From Clostridiaceae bacterium (lineage in GTDB: Bacteria; Bacillota; Clostridia; DSM-8532), in the NCBI GenBank assembly GCA_012522505.1, contig JAAYKJ010000215.1:1-64000 (forward strand): a stretch of 64,000 bases of DNA. The letters run 5' to 3'. Made by a program: the position numbers and the translations under genes. The notes beneath the pieces are model-generated. The model worked only from the letters and a program-made list of their open reading frames with translations. It searched no databases and was not told where the DNA came from. This document shows positions 39,801 to 47,316 of the stretch, piece after piece (position 1 is the first letter of the stretch; each line of letters opens with the position of its first letter).

Positions 39801-40562
39801 TTGCTCCCACATGGTTTTCGGAGACTTCAGGTATAATTGATCGGTTGAGAACTGCATCCGGTCTTCATCCTCAATGGTTTTTGCAGTTTGGATGCACATC
39901 AGGATTTCCTGGGCCTTCGCATCATCCCTTTTTAAATAATGAACATCATTGGTGGCTACCAGTGGAATTCCTGTTTCTACAGACAGCTGCATCAATTTCT
40001 GGTTTACCAGCATTTGCTCTTCGATGCCATTGTGTTGCAGTTCCAGATAAAAGTTCTCTTTACCGAAGATTCCCTGATATCGAAGCGCAATCTCTTTCGC
40101 GCTGTCATGGCGGTTTTCAAGCAATGCCCTTGGAATATCCCCCGCAAGGCACGCACTTAAAGCGATCAACCCTTCGTGAAATTCCTCCAGAAGCTGAAAA
40201 TCCACTCTCGGCTTATAGTAGAAGCCATCAATAAAAGAGGCAGAAACAATCCGCATCAGGTTTTTGTAGCCCTCATTGTTCCGGGCAAGAAGCACAAGAT
40301 GCCCTTGATCACTATCCAGCCGGGCATCCTTATCAAACCGGGAACGGGCTGCAGTGTAAACCTCACAACCCAATATGGGCTTTATGCCTGCTTTTTTGCA
40401 GGCTTTATAAAAATCAACCACGCCATACATCGCACCGTGATCGGTGATGGCAATGGCATCCATTCCCTTTTCCTTCACTCGTTCCACCAGAGGCGCAATC
40501 CTTGCGGCTCCGTCGAGAAGGCTGTATTCTGTATGTACATGCAGATGAACGAAAGACCCCAT
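36810..40562 (-). CDS. dnaE: DNA polymerase III alpha subunit (DnaE)
   Basis: Replicative polymerase of the DnaE1 group. Of 1,250 residues, 1-270 are the PHP domain (HLHVHTEYSLLDG, ITDHGAMYG). The palm holds GPGRGSAAGS at 383-392 and the catalytic PDIDIDF at 424-430. The thumb and fingers, a helix-hairpin-helix region (CERLGGKDLNKRCVESLIKSGAFDS) and an OB-fold (VAGIVVDMKTITTRSNQLMAFVT) follow, then a linker rich in Gly, Ser, Arg and Glu and a C-terminal domain. A roughly 35-residue polar segment at about 312-345 (between the PHP-associated region and the palm) looks like an insertion. The length exceeds Bacillus DnaE (about 1,115) mainly through this and the C-terminal linker. Confidence 0.96.
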   Translation of the reverse strand: MGSFVHLHVHTEYSLLDGAARIAPLVERVKEKGMDAIAITDHGAMYGVVDFYKACKKAGIKPILGCEVYTAARSRFDKDARLDSDQGHLVLLARNNEGYKNLMRIVSASFIDGFYYKPRVDFQLLEEFHEGLIALSACLAGDIPRALLENRHDSAKEIALRYQGIFGKENFYLELQHNGIEEQMLVNQKLMQLSVETGIPLVATNDVHYLKRDDAKAQEILMCIQTAKTIEDEDRMQFSTDQLYLKSPKTMWEQFHYCPQALENTVKIAQMCDVQLEFGKLHLPKFDVPDDKDAYEYLKDLCMEGFRRRYPSSQGYLIGQDSNCNFSQMTLEDTTGSGSVVSDPNLERLEYELTVIRQMGYVDYFLIVWDFIRYAKENGIMVGPGRGSAAGSIVAYCLGITNVDPIRYQLIFERFLNPERISMPDIDIDFCFERRGEVIDYVVQKYGKDRVAQIITFGTMAARAAIRDVGRALAIPYNEVDKVAKMIPMQLGMNLEKALKLSSELKQVYENDSRIHELISTAILLEGMPRHASTHAAGVVISSQPITEHVPLYQNEGNLSTQFPMTTLEELGMLKMDFLGLRTLTVIRDAVQMVEDNHGVVLDMDAIDMNDPEVYHMIGRGETAGVFQLESAGMTQFMTELKPSSIEDIIAGISLYRPGPMDQIPRYIRNKNHPESIRYAHPLLEPILNVTYGCMVYQEQVMRIVRDLGGYSLGRSDLVRRAMSKKKKEVMEEERQKFVYGQTDSDGKVLIQGAIRNGVDEKTANAIFDEMIDFASYAFNKSHAAAYAVIGYQTAWLKHYYPVEFMAALLNSFLGSPGKISQYVMECKKNGIDVLPPDINESREAFAVSGRKIRFGLAAVKNVGNNVVKQIISERTKNGPFKSFPELCERLGGKDLNKRCVESLIKSGAFDSLKVYRSRLMNAYEKIMDNISHNRKMRMEGQCSFFDTGDNACVEIEWPELDEYDSRLLLAMEKDMLGLYLSGHPLSEFEEDIQRGVTVYSIDLMMEEKDGEPVQHQVSDGDFARVAGIVVDMKTITTRSNQLMAFVTLEDLAGQMEVIVFPNILDKYGELLKPEFPIWVEGKISVREDEPPKILVEMVKPLVKGDGTPNGKKGRAYSSGYGSGQERSGNTSFVTEPGSGRYMNRKPVAETRPENRNEESKAEEKSSSVLVDCLKVRLTDDVNQEILRAVTSLLKYFEGTQPVFLYYKGSIQKGFRVFYNQTLHMELESLLGEINVKVDRIKVKMHCQHS

Positions 40563-40726
40563 GATTCCCTTTCAAAACTGCTAATTTCACCCTGATGAAA
40601 CCAGCCCTTTAATCATCGATATGTTTAAGCCTGTTGCTTGAAATTTCCTTTCCAGGATTTTCGTTAATCAGCTTAGCAACAGGTTAAGCCCAATACTTTT
40701 ATATTATACCAAAACTATCTGCTTCA

Positions 40727-40842
40727 TTCAATGAGCGCTTGTGCGAATGTGCGCCAAACGCAGGTTATGAAAGTTAGTGTTTTTTGGCCCTCGCGGCTAA
40801 AAATATACTTCCTGTATTCGTGGCCAGGAGCATTTGATAAAG
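40727..40842 (+). repeat. interspersed intergenic repeat, copy 4 (internally shortened)
   Basis: Starts TTCAATGAGCGCTTGTGCGA and ends GAGCATTTGATAA. It keeps TTTTTTGGCCCTCGCGGC, AAAAATATACTTCCTGTA and TTCGTGGCC, but lacks the middle GGGTTTATCCCC part and one arm of the terminal CGTGGCC palindrome. Confidence 0.75.
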
Positions 40843-40855
40843 GTATTTCGTATCC

Positions 40856-41776
40856 TCATGGGAGACAAATGGATGTGACGAACATGATACAGATGATTAA
40901 ATACGTACCATAGAAGAAGCACACCGGCCAATGCAAAAGAATTGATAACGTAGGGGGATCGGACTGAGGCAACCTTTTTGGAACCTTTTTTTCGGTAAGG
41001 GCTTTAAAGGAATTCAACAGAATTAGCAGAACAATCCCCAAAAAGCAAGCAAAAGCAAACATCTGCCTCATCGTATCCCAGGTCAGTCTCATGAATTCAC
41101 TGGCCAGGTCCCTGCTAAACCAACCGGCCAATACGGCGGTGAGATTGTTTACAAAGTGAGCAATGACACCGGCAAAGATAGTTCCGGTGCGGTAGCAGCA
41201 CCATGCGATCAGCATCCCTAAAAACAATGGTCCCAGGAGGTTGCGAATATCAAAATGGAACAACGCAAAATAGAATGCCGAAATGCCAATCGCCTTCCAC
41301 GATCCCATACTCTCAAACACGCGGTAAATTATACCTCGGAAAAAGAATTCCTCGCATATGGAAGGCAGCAAAGCGATCACAAGTATTTGTATCCATAAAT
41401 CAGAAATGTTTGCAGGTACCGGTATCCCATTCACCTTTACCGACCCGGCCAGCTCAAGCAGAAAGACAACAAAGGTGTTCAGAAATGAAGCGATGAAATT
41501 GGCTGTAACAATCATCAGTAGTATTAGAAAAGCCTCGGGGACAGTTATTTTGCGAATTCTAAGAAATACAACCGGATCCAGTTTCAAGCGTTTCACAAAG
41601 AAAACCGCCGGCATAAAGATGATAAATATTTGAATGGCTGCAAGAAAAAGATACAGATTCTGCTTTATCCAGCTGTCTCCAAAGACAAATTGAGCACCCA
41701 ACTGCGATATCAGGTAAATGGCTACAATTGCCAGAATCAAATAATTGGTTTTTATCGCAAGCGATTTTGACCTCAA
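40856..41776 (-). CDS. CPBP-family intramembrane protease
   Basis: A multi-pass membrane protein of the CAAX protease/bacteriocin-processing family. Three signatures are present: EEFFFRG (glutamate pair and Arg), YFALFHFD (His) and HFVNN (His/Asn). Seven or eight hydrophobic helices span the protein. The proposed start is a TTG at 41776 with AGGGTG six bases upstream (306 residues). A longer in-frame reading to 41866 would be translated from repeat copy 5 and is not favoured. The substrate is unknown. Confidence 0.82.
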   Translation of the reverse strand: MRSKSLAIKTNYLILAIVAIYLISQLGAQFVFGDSWIKQNLYLFLAAIQIFIIFMPAVFFVKRLKLDPVVFLRIRKITVPEAFLILLMIVTANFIASFLNTFVVFLLELAGSVKVNGIPVPANISDLWIQILVIALLPSICEEFFFRGIIYRVFESMGSWKAIGISAFYFALFHFDIRNLLGPLFLGMLIAWCCYRTGTIFAGVIAHFVNNLTAVLAGWFSRDLASEFMRLTWDTMRQMFAFACFLGIVLLILLNSFKALTEKKVPKRLPQSDPPTLSILLHWPVCFFYGTYLIICIMFVTSICLP

Positions 41777-41791
41777 CCGTATCACCCTATC

Positions 41792-41976
41792 TTCAATGAG
41801 CGCTCGCGCGAATTGTGCGCCAAAATGCGGGCGCTGGAAGCGCCATAGGGGATTGAAACCCGCCACTGAAGTATCGGTTTATCCCCCGCTTATTCATGTT
41901 TTTTAGCCCTCGTGGCCAAAAACACACCTCCACTATTCGTAGCCTTCAGACCACGGGGCCTTGGGAGCATTTTATT
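41792..41976 (+). repeat. interspersed intergenic repeat, copy 5 (full length)
   Basis: The most complete copy, about 185 bases: TTCAATGAGCGCTCGCGCGA, ATTGTGCGCCAAAATGCGGGC, GCTGGAAGCGCC, GGGGATTGAAACCCGCCACT, GAAGTATCGGTTTATCCCCC, TTTTTTAGCCCTCGTGGCC, CACTATTCGTAGCC, ACCACGGGG and GGGAGCATTTTATTAA. It fills the whole gap between the CPBP protease gene and the 5-formyl-THF cyclo-ligase stop codon. Confidence 0.8.
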
Positions 41977-42523
41977 AATCCTCGGTAATCACATGCATAA
42001 CCTTCTGATCATAGGCCTCGCGAGGAAGCAGGTCAACAATCTGTGTGCGAAAAGCCAGGCCAATGGTTCTGCCAGATGCGGGCAATCGTTGCAGGTATTT
42101 GTCGTAATATCCCCCACCATAGCCAATCCGGTAACCATCCCGATCGAACAACAGCCCCGGAACAATAACCAGATCAACCAGCTTTTCGGATACAGGCTGT
42201 AGTTCCTTCCGGGGTTTCGGAATATTATAGAAGCCCATTTTCAAATCGACAGCAATACTCCTGATCGGAACGGCGACCATATCTTCTCCCGGGTTGACCC
42301 TTGGTACGCAAACCCGTTTTCCGGCACTAAATGCTGATTCTATCAGCGCATGGGTTCCAACCTCATTCCCAATTGACACATAGGTGAACAACGTATTGCA
42401 GCCCAAATACCATGGGTGGTTGAGGAGTTTTTTCAAGATTGCTTCTGTGTATTCAACAACCTGTTCCCGGGTGAGCTGATCTCTTCTTTCTTTTGCAATT
42501 TTTCGAAGTTCTTTTTTATTCAT
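41975..42523 (-). CDS. 5-formyltetrahydrofolate cyclo-ligase
   Basis: Converts 5-formyl-THF to 5,10-methenyl-THF with ATP, recycling folate. The 182-residue protein has the N-terminal KELRKIAKERRDQLT, the FTYVSIGNEVGT segment, PRVNPGEDM, and the signature GLLFDRDGYRIGYGGGYYDK with the Gly-rich phosphate site. The start at 42523 is chosen because an upstream reading to 42598 lacks family similarity; AGGATG precedes it. The stop codon adjoins repeat copy 5. Confidence 0.9.
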   Translation of the reverse strand: MNKKELRKIAKERRDQLTREQVVEYTEAILKKLLNHPWYLGCNTLFTYVSIGNEVGTHALIESAFSAGKRVCVPRVNPGEDMVAVPIRSIAVDLKMGFYNIPKPRKELQPVSEKLVDLVIVPGLLFDRDGYRIGYGGGYYDKYLQRLPASGRTIGLAFRTQIVDLLPREAYDQKVMHVITED

Positions 42524-42631
42524 CGTCATCCTGTAATCCAAATTTCGCTGCGTGTTCTGTTGAATCACCGATTTTGTGTTACACCGGACCAGTGGCAATG
42601 ATGTCAGATAGGACTGGGAATGTGTTCATGA

Positions 42632-42677
42632 TTTCGTGGCCTATAGGCCACGGGGTTTTAGGAACATTTGATAAAAC
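42632..42677 (+). repeat. interspersed intergenic repeat, copy 6 (3' part only)
   Basis: Only the terminal palindrome TTCGTGGCCTATAGGCCACG, GGG and the ending AACATTTGATAA are kept. It lies just upstream of the cyclo-ligase start. Confidence 0.65.
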
Positions 42678-42701
42678 TGGCGGTTACCATGAACCGCCAG
42701 C
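42674..42701 (-). terminator. intrinsic terminator of the zinc-ribbon gene
   Basis: On the minus strand CTGGCGGTT and AACCGCCAG form a perfect 9-bp stem with a 6-base loop, followed by TTTTATC. Confidence 0.75.
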
Positions 42702-42811
42702 CACTAGTGCAAACCCGAACTGAAATCTCCGGTTTTCGCATCATATCTTCTATCGATATTCTTATTATGCTTCTACCTGTCATCGATTAGGCAGAAATGT
42801 ATACTGCTGTG

Positions 42812-43153
42812 CTACTTAATCTTTGTTCCACATTGCGCACAAAAGACTGTCTCTGCACTGACTTCGGTGCCACACTGCGGGCACTTTACTGCATTTTTAA
42901 TTTCCAATATCTTATTTTGATATTCTTCAATCTTGGCCTCAAATTCTGCAATTTGACTGCATTGTTCGCTCATGCCCAAATCATTGCCCATCTTGTATTG
43001 TTCATAAACAGCAGCACCCATTTCATTATACAGCCGATTGATCTTTTCCTTTTCCTGAGAAATGCTCATATTGAGTTTGGTTGTTTCGACCACATCGCTG
43101 GATTTTTGAGCAACATTCTTTCCGAATTTTTTTAAGTCATCAATGAACGCCAT
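42812..43153 (-). CDS. coiled-coil zinc-ribbon protein
   Basis: A 113-residue protein. Residues 1-85 form an amphipathic helix and coiled coil (LKKFGKNVAQKSSDVVETTK, then EAKIEEYQNKILEIK). The C-terminus is a zinc ribbon with two CxxC pairs (CPQCGTEVSAETVFCAQCGT). Such proteins are common in Clostridia and may be adaptors; no function can be given. GGAGGG precedes the ATG at 43153. Confidence 0.75.
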   Translation of the reverse strand: MAFIDDLKKFGKNVAQKSSDVVETTKLNMSISQEKEKINRLYNEMGAAVYEQYKMGNDLGMSEQCSQIAEFEAKIEEYQNKILEIKNAVKCPQCGTEVSAETVFCAQCGTKIK

Positions 43154-43283
43154 AACATGTACCCTCCATTTCCAAATTGCATTCTATACTTACTATAAGC
43201 ATATTATTTATTCCAAATAAAATCAAGAGCTAATCCTGACTATGCTATATTTATTCTATTTCCCGGAATTTTAGAACCCCATA

Positions 43284-43748
43284 CTATTCCAATTCAATCG
43301 CATTGTTCTCCTTCACCGATATCCACAGTGTCAAGCTTGATGACAGGGCTACCTTATCTACAATCAGCTGGTATTGGTACTTATCTGTTCTGAACAATCT
43401 TTTGTCTATAACCTGTATGACCAAATCCAGATCGATTTCTTTCGTTCTCTTTCCAAGGAGAACATCATATTTCTGTTTCACGGTTTTCTCCAGGATCATC
43501 CTCTCAAGCTCGTTGTCCAGTTCAATGTAGACGACGACATCCTTTAGGGTCTGCTCCTTTTCCGGCTGTGAATCCATTAGTTTTTCAAGCTTTGTTCTGC
43601 ATTCTTCCAGAGAGGTTTCCAAAAACATATTTCTTTTATGAAGTGCATCGATTTTTCCAGCCACCAGAATGTTCCATAACAAAACACCCAGGACCATACC
43701 AAACAAGAGGCCGGTAAAGGATATGAGGAGCCCGGCTCTTTTCTTCAT
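43284..43748 (-). CDS. ytrI: sporulation membrane protein YtrI-like
   Basis: A 154-residue protein with one N-terminal membrane helix (GLLISFTGLLFGMVLGVLLW), a short coiled coil (residues 35-65) and a mixed alpha/beta extracytoplasmic part (VVVYIELDNELERMILEKTV). Weak on its own, but its ATG overlaps the ytrH stop by four bases, the arrangement of ytrH-ytrI in Bacillus, where both are made under sigma-E in the mother cell. Confidence 0.6.
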   Translation of the reverse strand: MKKRAGLLISFTGLLFGMVLGVLLWNILVAGKIDALHKRNMFLETSLEECRTKLEKLMDSQPEKEQTLKDVVVYIELDNELERMILEKTVKQKYDVLLGKRTKEIDLDLVIQVIDKRLFRTDKYQYQLIVDKVALSSSLTLWISVKENNAIELE

Positions 43749-44080
43749 GGAATCCTGTTCCCGAAGTCAGGGATAAGCTTTAGCATATATGCGGCGAAAT
43801 TTGCACCCACCATAGCAATGACAATGAAGATAACTTCTTTTACCATGCCCCGGATTTCTCCCTTCAAAATACCTTTCTCAAACATCTTAAGGGAATCAAA
43901 TGATCCACCCAGAGCAATTGCTATCGCCCAGACTTTTACAAATACAGTCATATCGGTCATTGCTTTCAACGGCGGATGGTTATTTATCACAGCGGCTATT
44001 CCTGAAAAGCATCCCGCTCCGAAAACAACACCGAAGGCAACGAGGAAATGATATATCAGCATCTCCCAAAATGATGACAC
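43745..44080 (-). CDS. ytrH: sporulation protein YtrH
   Basis: A 111-residue membrane protein with three helices. The conserved VVFGAGCFSGIAAVINNHPP and LKAMTDMTVFVKVWAIAIAL segments closely resemble Bacillus YtrH (INN-PPLK-MTD and WA-A-GG-FD). The start is a GTG at 44080 with GGGG upstream; an ATG six codons later is possible. In Bacillus the gene is needed for full spore resistance and lies beside dnaE; here dnaE is about 3 kb away in the same direction. Confidence 0.85.
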   Translation of the reverse strand: MSSFWEMLIYHFLVAFGVVFGAGCFSGIAAVINNHPPLKAMTDMTVFVKVWAIAIALGGSFDSLKMFEKGILKGEIRGMVKEVIFIVIAMVGANFAAYMLKLIPDFGNRIP

Positions 44081-44155
44081 GCTTCAATACCCCATTTGGA
44101 TAATTCAATTCAATTTTACGCAATGAACCATAAAAACAGAACTTGTTGTGACGTA

Positions 44156-44180
44156 CTCCCACCACCCAAAGAGGTGGGAG
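44156..44180. promoter_or_regulatory. palindrome upstream of ytrH
   Basis: CTCCCACC (44156-44163) and GGTGGGAG (44173-44180) form a perfect 8-bp stem with a 9-base loop, preceded by TGACGTA. It has no T run on either strand, so it is not a normal terminator. The shape recalls the end hairpins of IS200/IS605 elements, but no transposase is present. Confidence 0.3.
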
Positions 44181-44198
44181 ACTACTTGTTATCTAAGC

Positions 44199-45425
44199 TC
44201 ATGCCTTATTCAAATTTTTCCGGATCATTGAATATGGCTGAACCTTTTTTGAAATCATCATCTTCAATCTCATTTGAGGGTGAGGAGCACTGGTGATCAG
44301 ACAACCTTCCATGTCCCACATATCTTCTACAATCAGGGGAATATTGGTACCATCTGGTTGCATGATCTCTATTTCATCCCCCTTTAGAATCCTGTTACGC
44401 TGTTCTATCAGAAGGGTTCCGGTTGATTCATCATATTCGTGCACGACACCAACAAATTCCCATGTTTTGATATACCCTCCTGAGCTGTATTTTTGGCTTT
44501 CAGGACCTGGTTTGTTAAGGAAAAAACCGGTTGTAAAGCTGCGGTGGCTGACCTTTGACACCTCTTCCAGCCACTTGTGATCGAAAACATAATTGTCAGG
44601 ATCTTGCAAGTAAGCATCCAAGGCCATACGATAAGCCCTTACAATGGTTGCCACATAAAATGCACTTTTCATCCGTCCTTCTATTTTGAAGCTGGTAACC
44701 CCCGAACGAATAAGATCGGGAATATGCTCTATCATACACAGATCCTTCGAATTGAAAAGAAAGGTTCCCGAACCATCTTCGACAACCGGGAAATATTCGC
44801 CGGGACGCTTTTCCTCCATCAAGTAATATTTCCAGCGACACGGGTGAGCGCAATCGCCCCGGTTTGCATCCCTGCCACATAAAAAATTGCTTAGCAGGCA
44901 CCTTCCGGAATAGGAAATACACATGGCGCCATGAACAAATGCTTCTATTTCAAGGGATGGCAACTGCTGGTGAATGAAAGCAAGCTCATCCAACGATAAT
45001 TCCCTGGCGGCAATCATTCTTGATGCCCCCTGTTGCTGCCAGAACCGAGCACTGTGATGATTGGTTATGTTGGCCTGCGTACTGATATGCACCGGTAGAT
45101 CCGGGCTTATCTCTCTGACCAAAGAAAAAACTCCGGGATCAGAAACGATGACAGCATCAACACCCAGCTGAGTGATGTATTGAATATATTCCCCCATCCC
45201 GGTAAAATCCTGATTATGGGGCAATGTGTTCATCGTCACATATACTTTCTTGTTTCTGTGGTGTGCATATTCCAGCGCTGCCTCCAATTCTTCATCGGAA
45301 AAGTTTCCCGCTCCCGCACGCAGGCCAAAGCGTTGTCCGGCTAGATAAACCGCATCGGCTCCATACAAAATAGCCATTTGAAGTTTTTCCATATTGCCCG
45401 CGGGGGCAAGCAGCTCGATGGGCAT
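44199..45425 (-). CDS. trhP: U32 family peptidase-like tRNA hydroxylation protein TrhP
   Basis: Needed for prephenate-dependent 5-hydroxyuridine formation at tRNA position 34. The 408-residue protein has the LLAPAGNMEKLQMAILYGAD start, the TIM-barrel core, and the cysteine signature CISYSGRCLLSNFLCGRDAN followed by GDCAHPCRW, where a metal or iron-sulfur centre is bound. A C-terminal beta-barrel (from about 320) follows. The start at 45425 has GGAGGA upstream. It lies directly after trmR, whose product methylates the same nucleotide, so the two act in sequence. Confidence 0.9.
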   Translation of the reverse strand: MPIELLAPAGNMEKLQMAILYGADAVYLAGQRFGLRAGAGNFSDEELEAALEYAHHRNKKVYVTMNTLPHNQDFTGMGEYIQYITQLGVDAVIVSDPGVFSLVREISPDLPVHISTQANITNHHSARFWQQQGASRMIAARELSLDELAFIHQQLPSLEIEAFVHGAMCISYSGRCLLSNFLCGRDANRGDCAHPCRWKYYLMEEKRPGEYFPVVEDGSGTFLFNSKDLCMIEHIPDLIRSGVTSFKIEGRMKSAFYVATIVRAYRMALDAYLQDPDNYVFDHKWLEEVSKVSHRSFTTGFFLNKPGPESQKYSSGGYIKTWEFVGVVHEYDESTGTLLIEQRNRILKGDEIEIMQPDGTNIPLIVEDMWDMEGCLITSAPHPQMRLKMMISKKVQPYSMIRKNLNKA

Positions 45426-45439
45426 CTTTCTTCCTCCAG

Positions 45440-46087
45440 TCACTTTTTTATACTCACAGCCATCCCATCACCAATCGGGATAATACTTGTTAACAGATTG
45501 TCATCCGACATGAGTGCATCGATATATGCTTTAAGCCTTGTAGCGATTGTACGGTGTTTATGTTCGATAAATCCTTCTTTTGCGACCATTCCACGGTATA
45601 GAATATTATCTGACACCAAAACTCCGCCTGGATTCAGCAGGCGGAGACAATGCGGCAGAAACTCCATATACTGCCCCTTCGCGGCATCCAAAAAAATCAT
45701 ATCGTAGGGGGTGGTCAGACATTGCAATACTTCAGCAGCGTCGCCGTGTATTACCCTTATCGTCGTCTTTATACCAGATCTTTCTATATACCTGTTTGCC
45801 TCTTGAACCCTGTCTTCGTCAATTTCAATCGTATCAACCACACCCTGCGTTCCCATTTCACTGGCAAGAATGATTGCTGAGTATCCAATTGCTGTCCCGA
45901 CCTCCAATATCCTGCGCGGCCTTGCCAACGTGCATAAAACCCGTAACAAACGCGAGGATTCCCTTTGTATAACAGGAATATGGTTGTTGATGGCGTATTC
46001 TTCCATTTCGACTAAAAGTGGTTCCCTATGCTTGGTCACATCAAACAGGTAATCCCGGATATGCGGATAATTGATTTCATTTTCCAA
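45440..46087 (-). CDS. trmR: tRNA 5-hydroxyuridine methyltransferase TrmR (class I O-methyltransferase)
   Basis: Uses S-adenosylmethionine to form 5-methoxyuridine at tRNA position 34. The 215-residue protein has the SAM-binding motif ILEVGTAIGYSAIILA, DTIEIDEDR for ribose binding, and FLDAAKGQYMEFLPHCLRLL and VSDNILYRG with the metal-binding acidic residues. The start is a TTG at 46087, with GGAGG nine bases upstream; this gives the length of Bacillus YrrM (217). It follows mltG across a hairpin and precedes trhP by 14 bases, as in Bacillus. Confidence 0.9.
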   Translation of the reverse strand: MENEINYPHIRDYLFDVTKHREPLLVEMEEYAINNHIPVIQRESSRLLRVLCTLARPRRILEVGTAIGYSAIILASEMGTQGVVDTIEIDEDRVQEANRYIERSGIKTTIRVIHGDAAEVLQCLTTPYDMIFLDAAKGQYMEFLPHCLRLLNPGGVLVSDNILYRGMVAKEGFIEHKHRTIATRLKAYIDALMSDDNLLTSIIPIGDGMAVSIKK

Positions 46088-46134
46088 AGCTTCACACCTC
46101 CACAACAACCCTGCCAGAGAAACCATTTGAAAGA

Positions 46135-46162
46135 AGAACCAGGTGGCATTGCTCCTGGCTCT
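46135..46162 (-). terminator. hairpin after mltG
   Basis: On the minus strand AGAGCCAGG pairs with CCTGGTTCT (one mismatch) over a 10-base loop immediately after the mltG stop, followed by TCTTTC. It is a weak terminator or an attenuator before trmR. Confidence 0.5.
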
Positions 46163-47253
46163 TAATTCTTCATTCCGTATGCATGCAGATCCCTGTCATG
46201 TCCGGTGATGGTTTCATTATAGATAACTGTTCCATCGGGTGGCGAGAAGAAGAAAAAGTAATTGGTGTCTTCCGGGTAAAGCGCCGCTTCTATGGCATCC
46301 GCTCTGGGAGAGCAAATTGGCCCTGGCGGAAGGCCATCGTGAATATAAGTGTTATATGGGCTGTCGATTTGCAAATCTTTAAACGTGACAAGCTGTATTC
46401 TGCCCAACCCGGCCATAATTCTGGCATATTGGATGGTCGCATCGGTTTCCAAGCGCGGAAAGCCACGGCTGTTCAGTCGGTTGTGAAAAACACTGGATAT
46501 CTTTTTATAATCGCTTAAATACTTTGCTTCCATTTCAATAATGGACGCCAGTGTGATCACTTCATCGACTGTCATACCAAGCTCATCGGCCCGGGTATAC
46601 CATTCGGGCTTAAAAATGGAATCAAACTCTCTCAACAGCCTGTCAACGATTTCCTCTTCTTTCCAATCCATGTCTATCTTGTAGGTGTCTGGATACAGAT
46701 AGCCCTCAAGAGGATACAAACGTTCAGGCACATCCTCTAAAAAACTGTACTTTTTAATATGGGTTTTGCACAAAGACTCGAACCTTTCTCTGTCGACGAT
46801 ATCCCTCTCGGAAAGATAATCGAGCAGTTCAACGACCGTGAACCCCTCGGGTATGCGTATGTCTTTTGATGGGTTGGCCAGTGGATTGTTGGTAAGCACC
46901 AGCAGCAGCCCCTCATAATTTAATTCTCTGCTGATAATATGCTTCCCGGCTTTGTATTCCCCATCGTAACCGTTCAGCAGTGATAGAAATTTAAAGATAC
47001 GGGGATACTCCACTAGCTTCATTTCATACAGCAGATTCGCAATGTCCGTGGTGGTATAGCCCTCTGGAATCTCAATTTCAATCTGCTGTTCCTTCGGGAT
47101 CTCTATCTTACCGGTCTGTACATATTCAAGCCCAAATTCTGTGAGATAGCTGTAAGATATATAGGCCGCAGAAAAAAACAAAGCCATGCATATAACGACA
47201 AATATCAAGAAGCGTAAAAACCATCTTTTCTTTTTTTTCCCCGGTTTAGCCAT
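46162..47253 (-). CDS. mltG: endolytic murein transglycosylase MltG
   Basis: Membrane-bound lytic transglycosylase that cuts nascent glycan strands. The 363-residue protein has a basic N-terminus, one membrane helix ([20 protein letters not shown]), a LysM-like region (IEIPEGYTTTDIANLLYEM) and the YceG catalytic domain with SIIEMEAKY (catalytic Glu), SSVFHNRLNSRGFPRLETDA, SPYNTYIHDGLPPGPICSPR and DAIEAALYPED. GGAAGG precedes the ATG at 47253. It lies between typA and trmR. Confidence 0.94.
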   Translation of the reverse strand: MAKPGKKKKRWFLRFLIFVVICMALFFSAAYISYSYLTEFGLEYVQTGKIEIPKEQQIEIEIPEGYTTTDIANLLYEMKLVEYPRIFKFLSLLNGYDGEYKAGKHIISRELNYEGLLLVLTNNPLANPSKDIRIPEGFTVVELLDYLSERDIVDRERFESLCKTHIKKYSFLEDVPERLYPLEGYLYPDTYKIDMDWKEEEIVDRLLREFDSIFKPEWYTRADELGMTVDEVITLASIIEMEAKYLSDYKKISSVFHNRLNSRGFPRLETDATIQYARIMAGLGRIQLVTFKDLQIDSPYNTYIHDGLPPGPICSPRADAIEAALYPEDTNYFFFFSPPDGTVIYNETITGHDRDLHAYGMKN

Positions 47254-47316
47254 AGCGCCACCTTCCTATAAACGCAATCGAAACTGGTTCTACCCCAGCG
47301 CCAGCGTCGCCATACA

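Noticed and set aside
41850-41875. GGGGATTGAAAC inside repeat copy 5, like the 3' end of a CRISPR repeat
   Set aside because: It occurs once and there is no regular array of repeats and spacers around it; it is part of the interspersed repeat.
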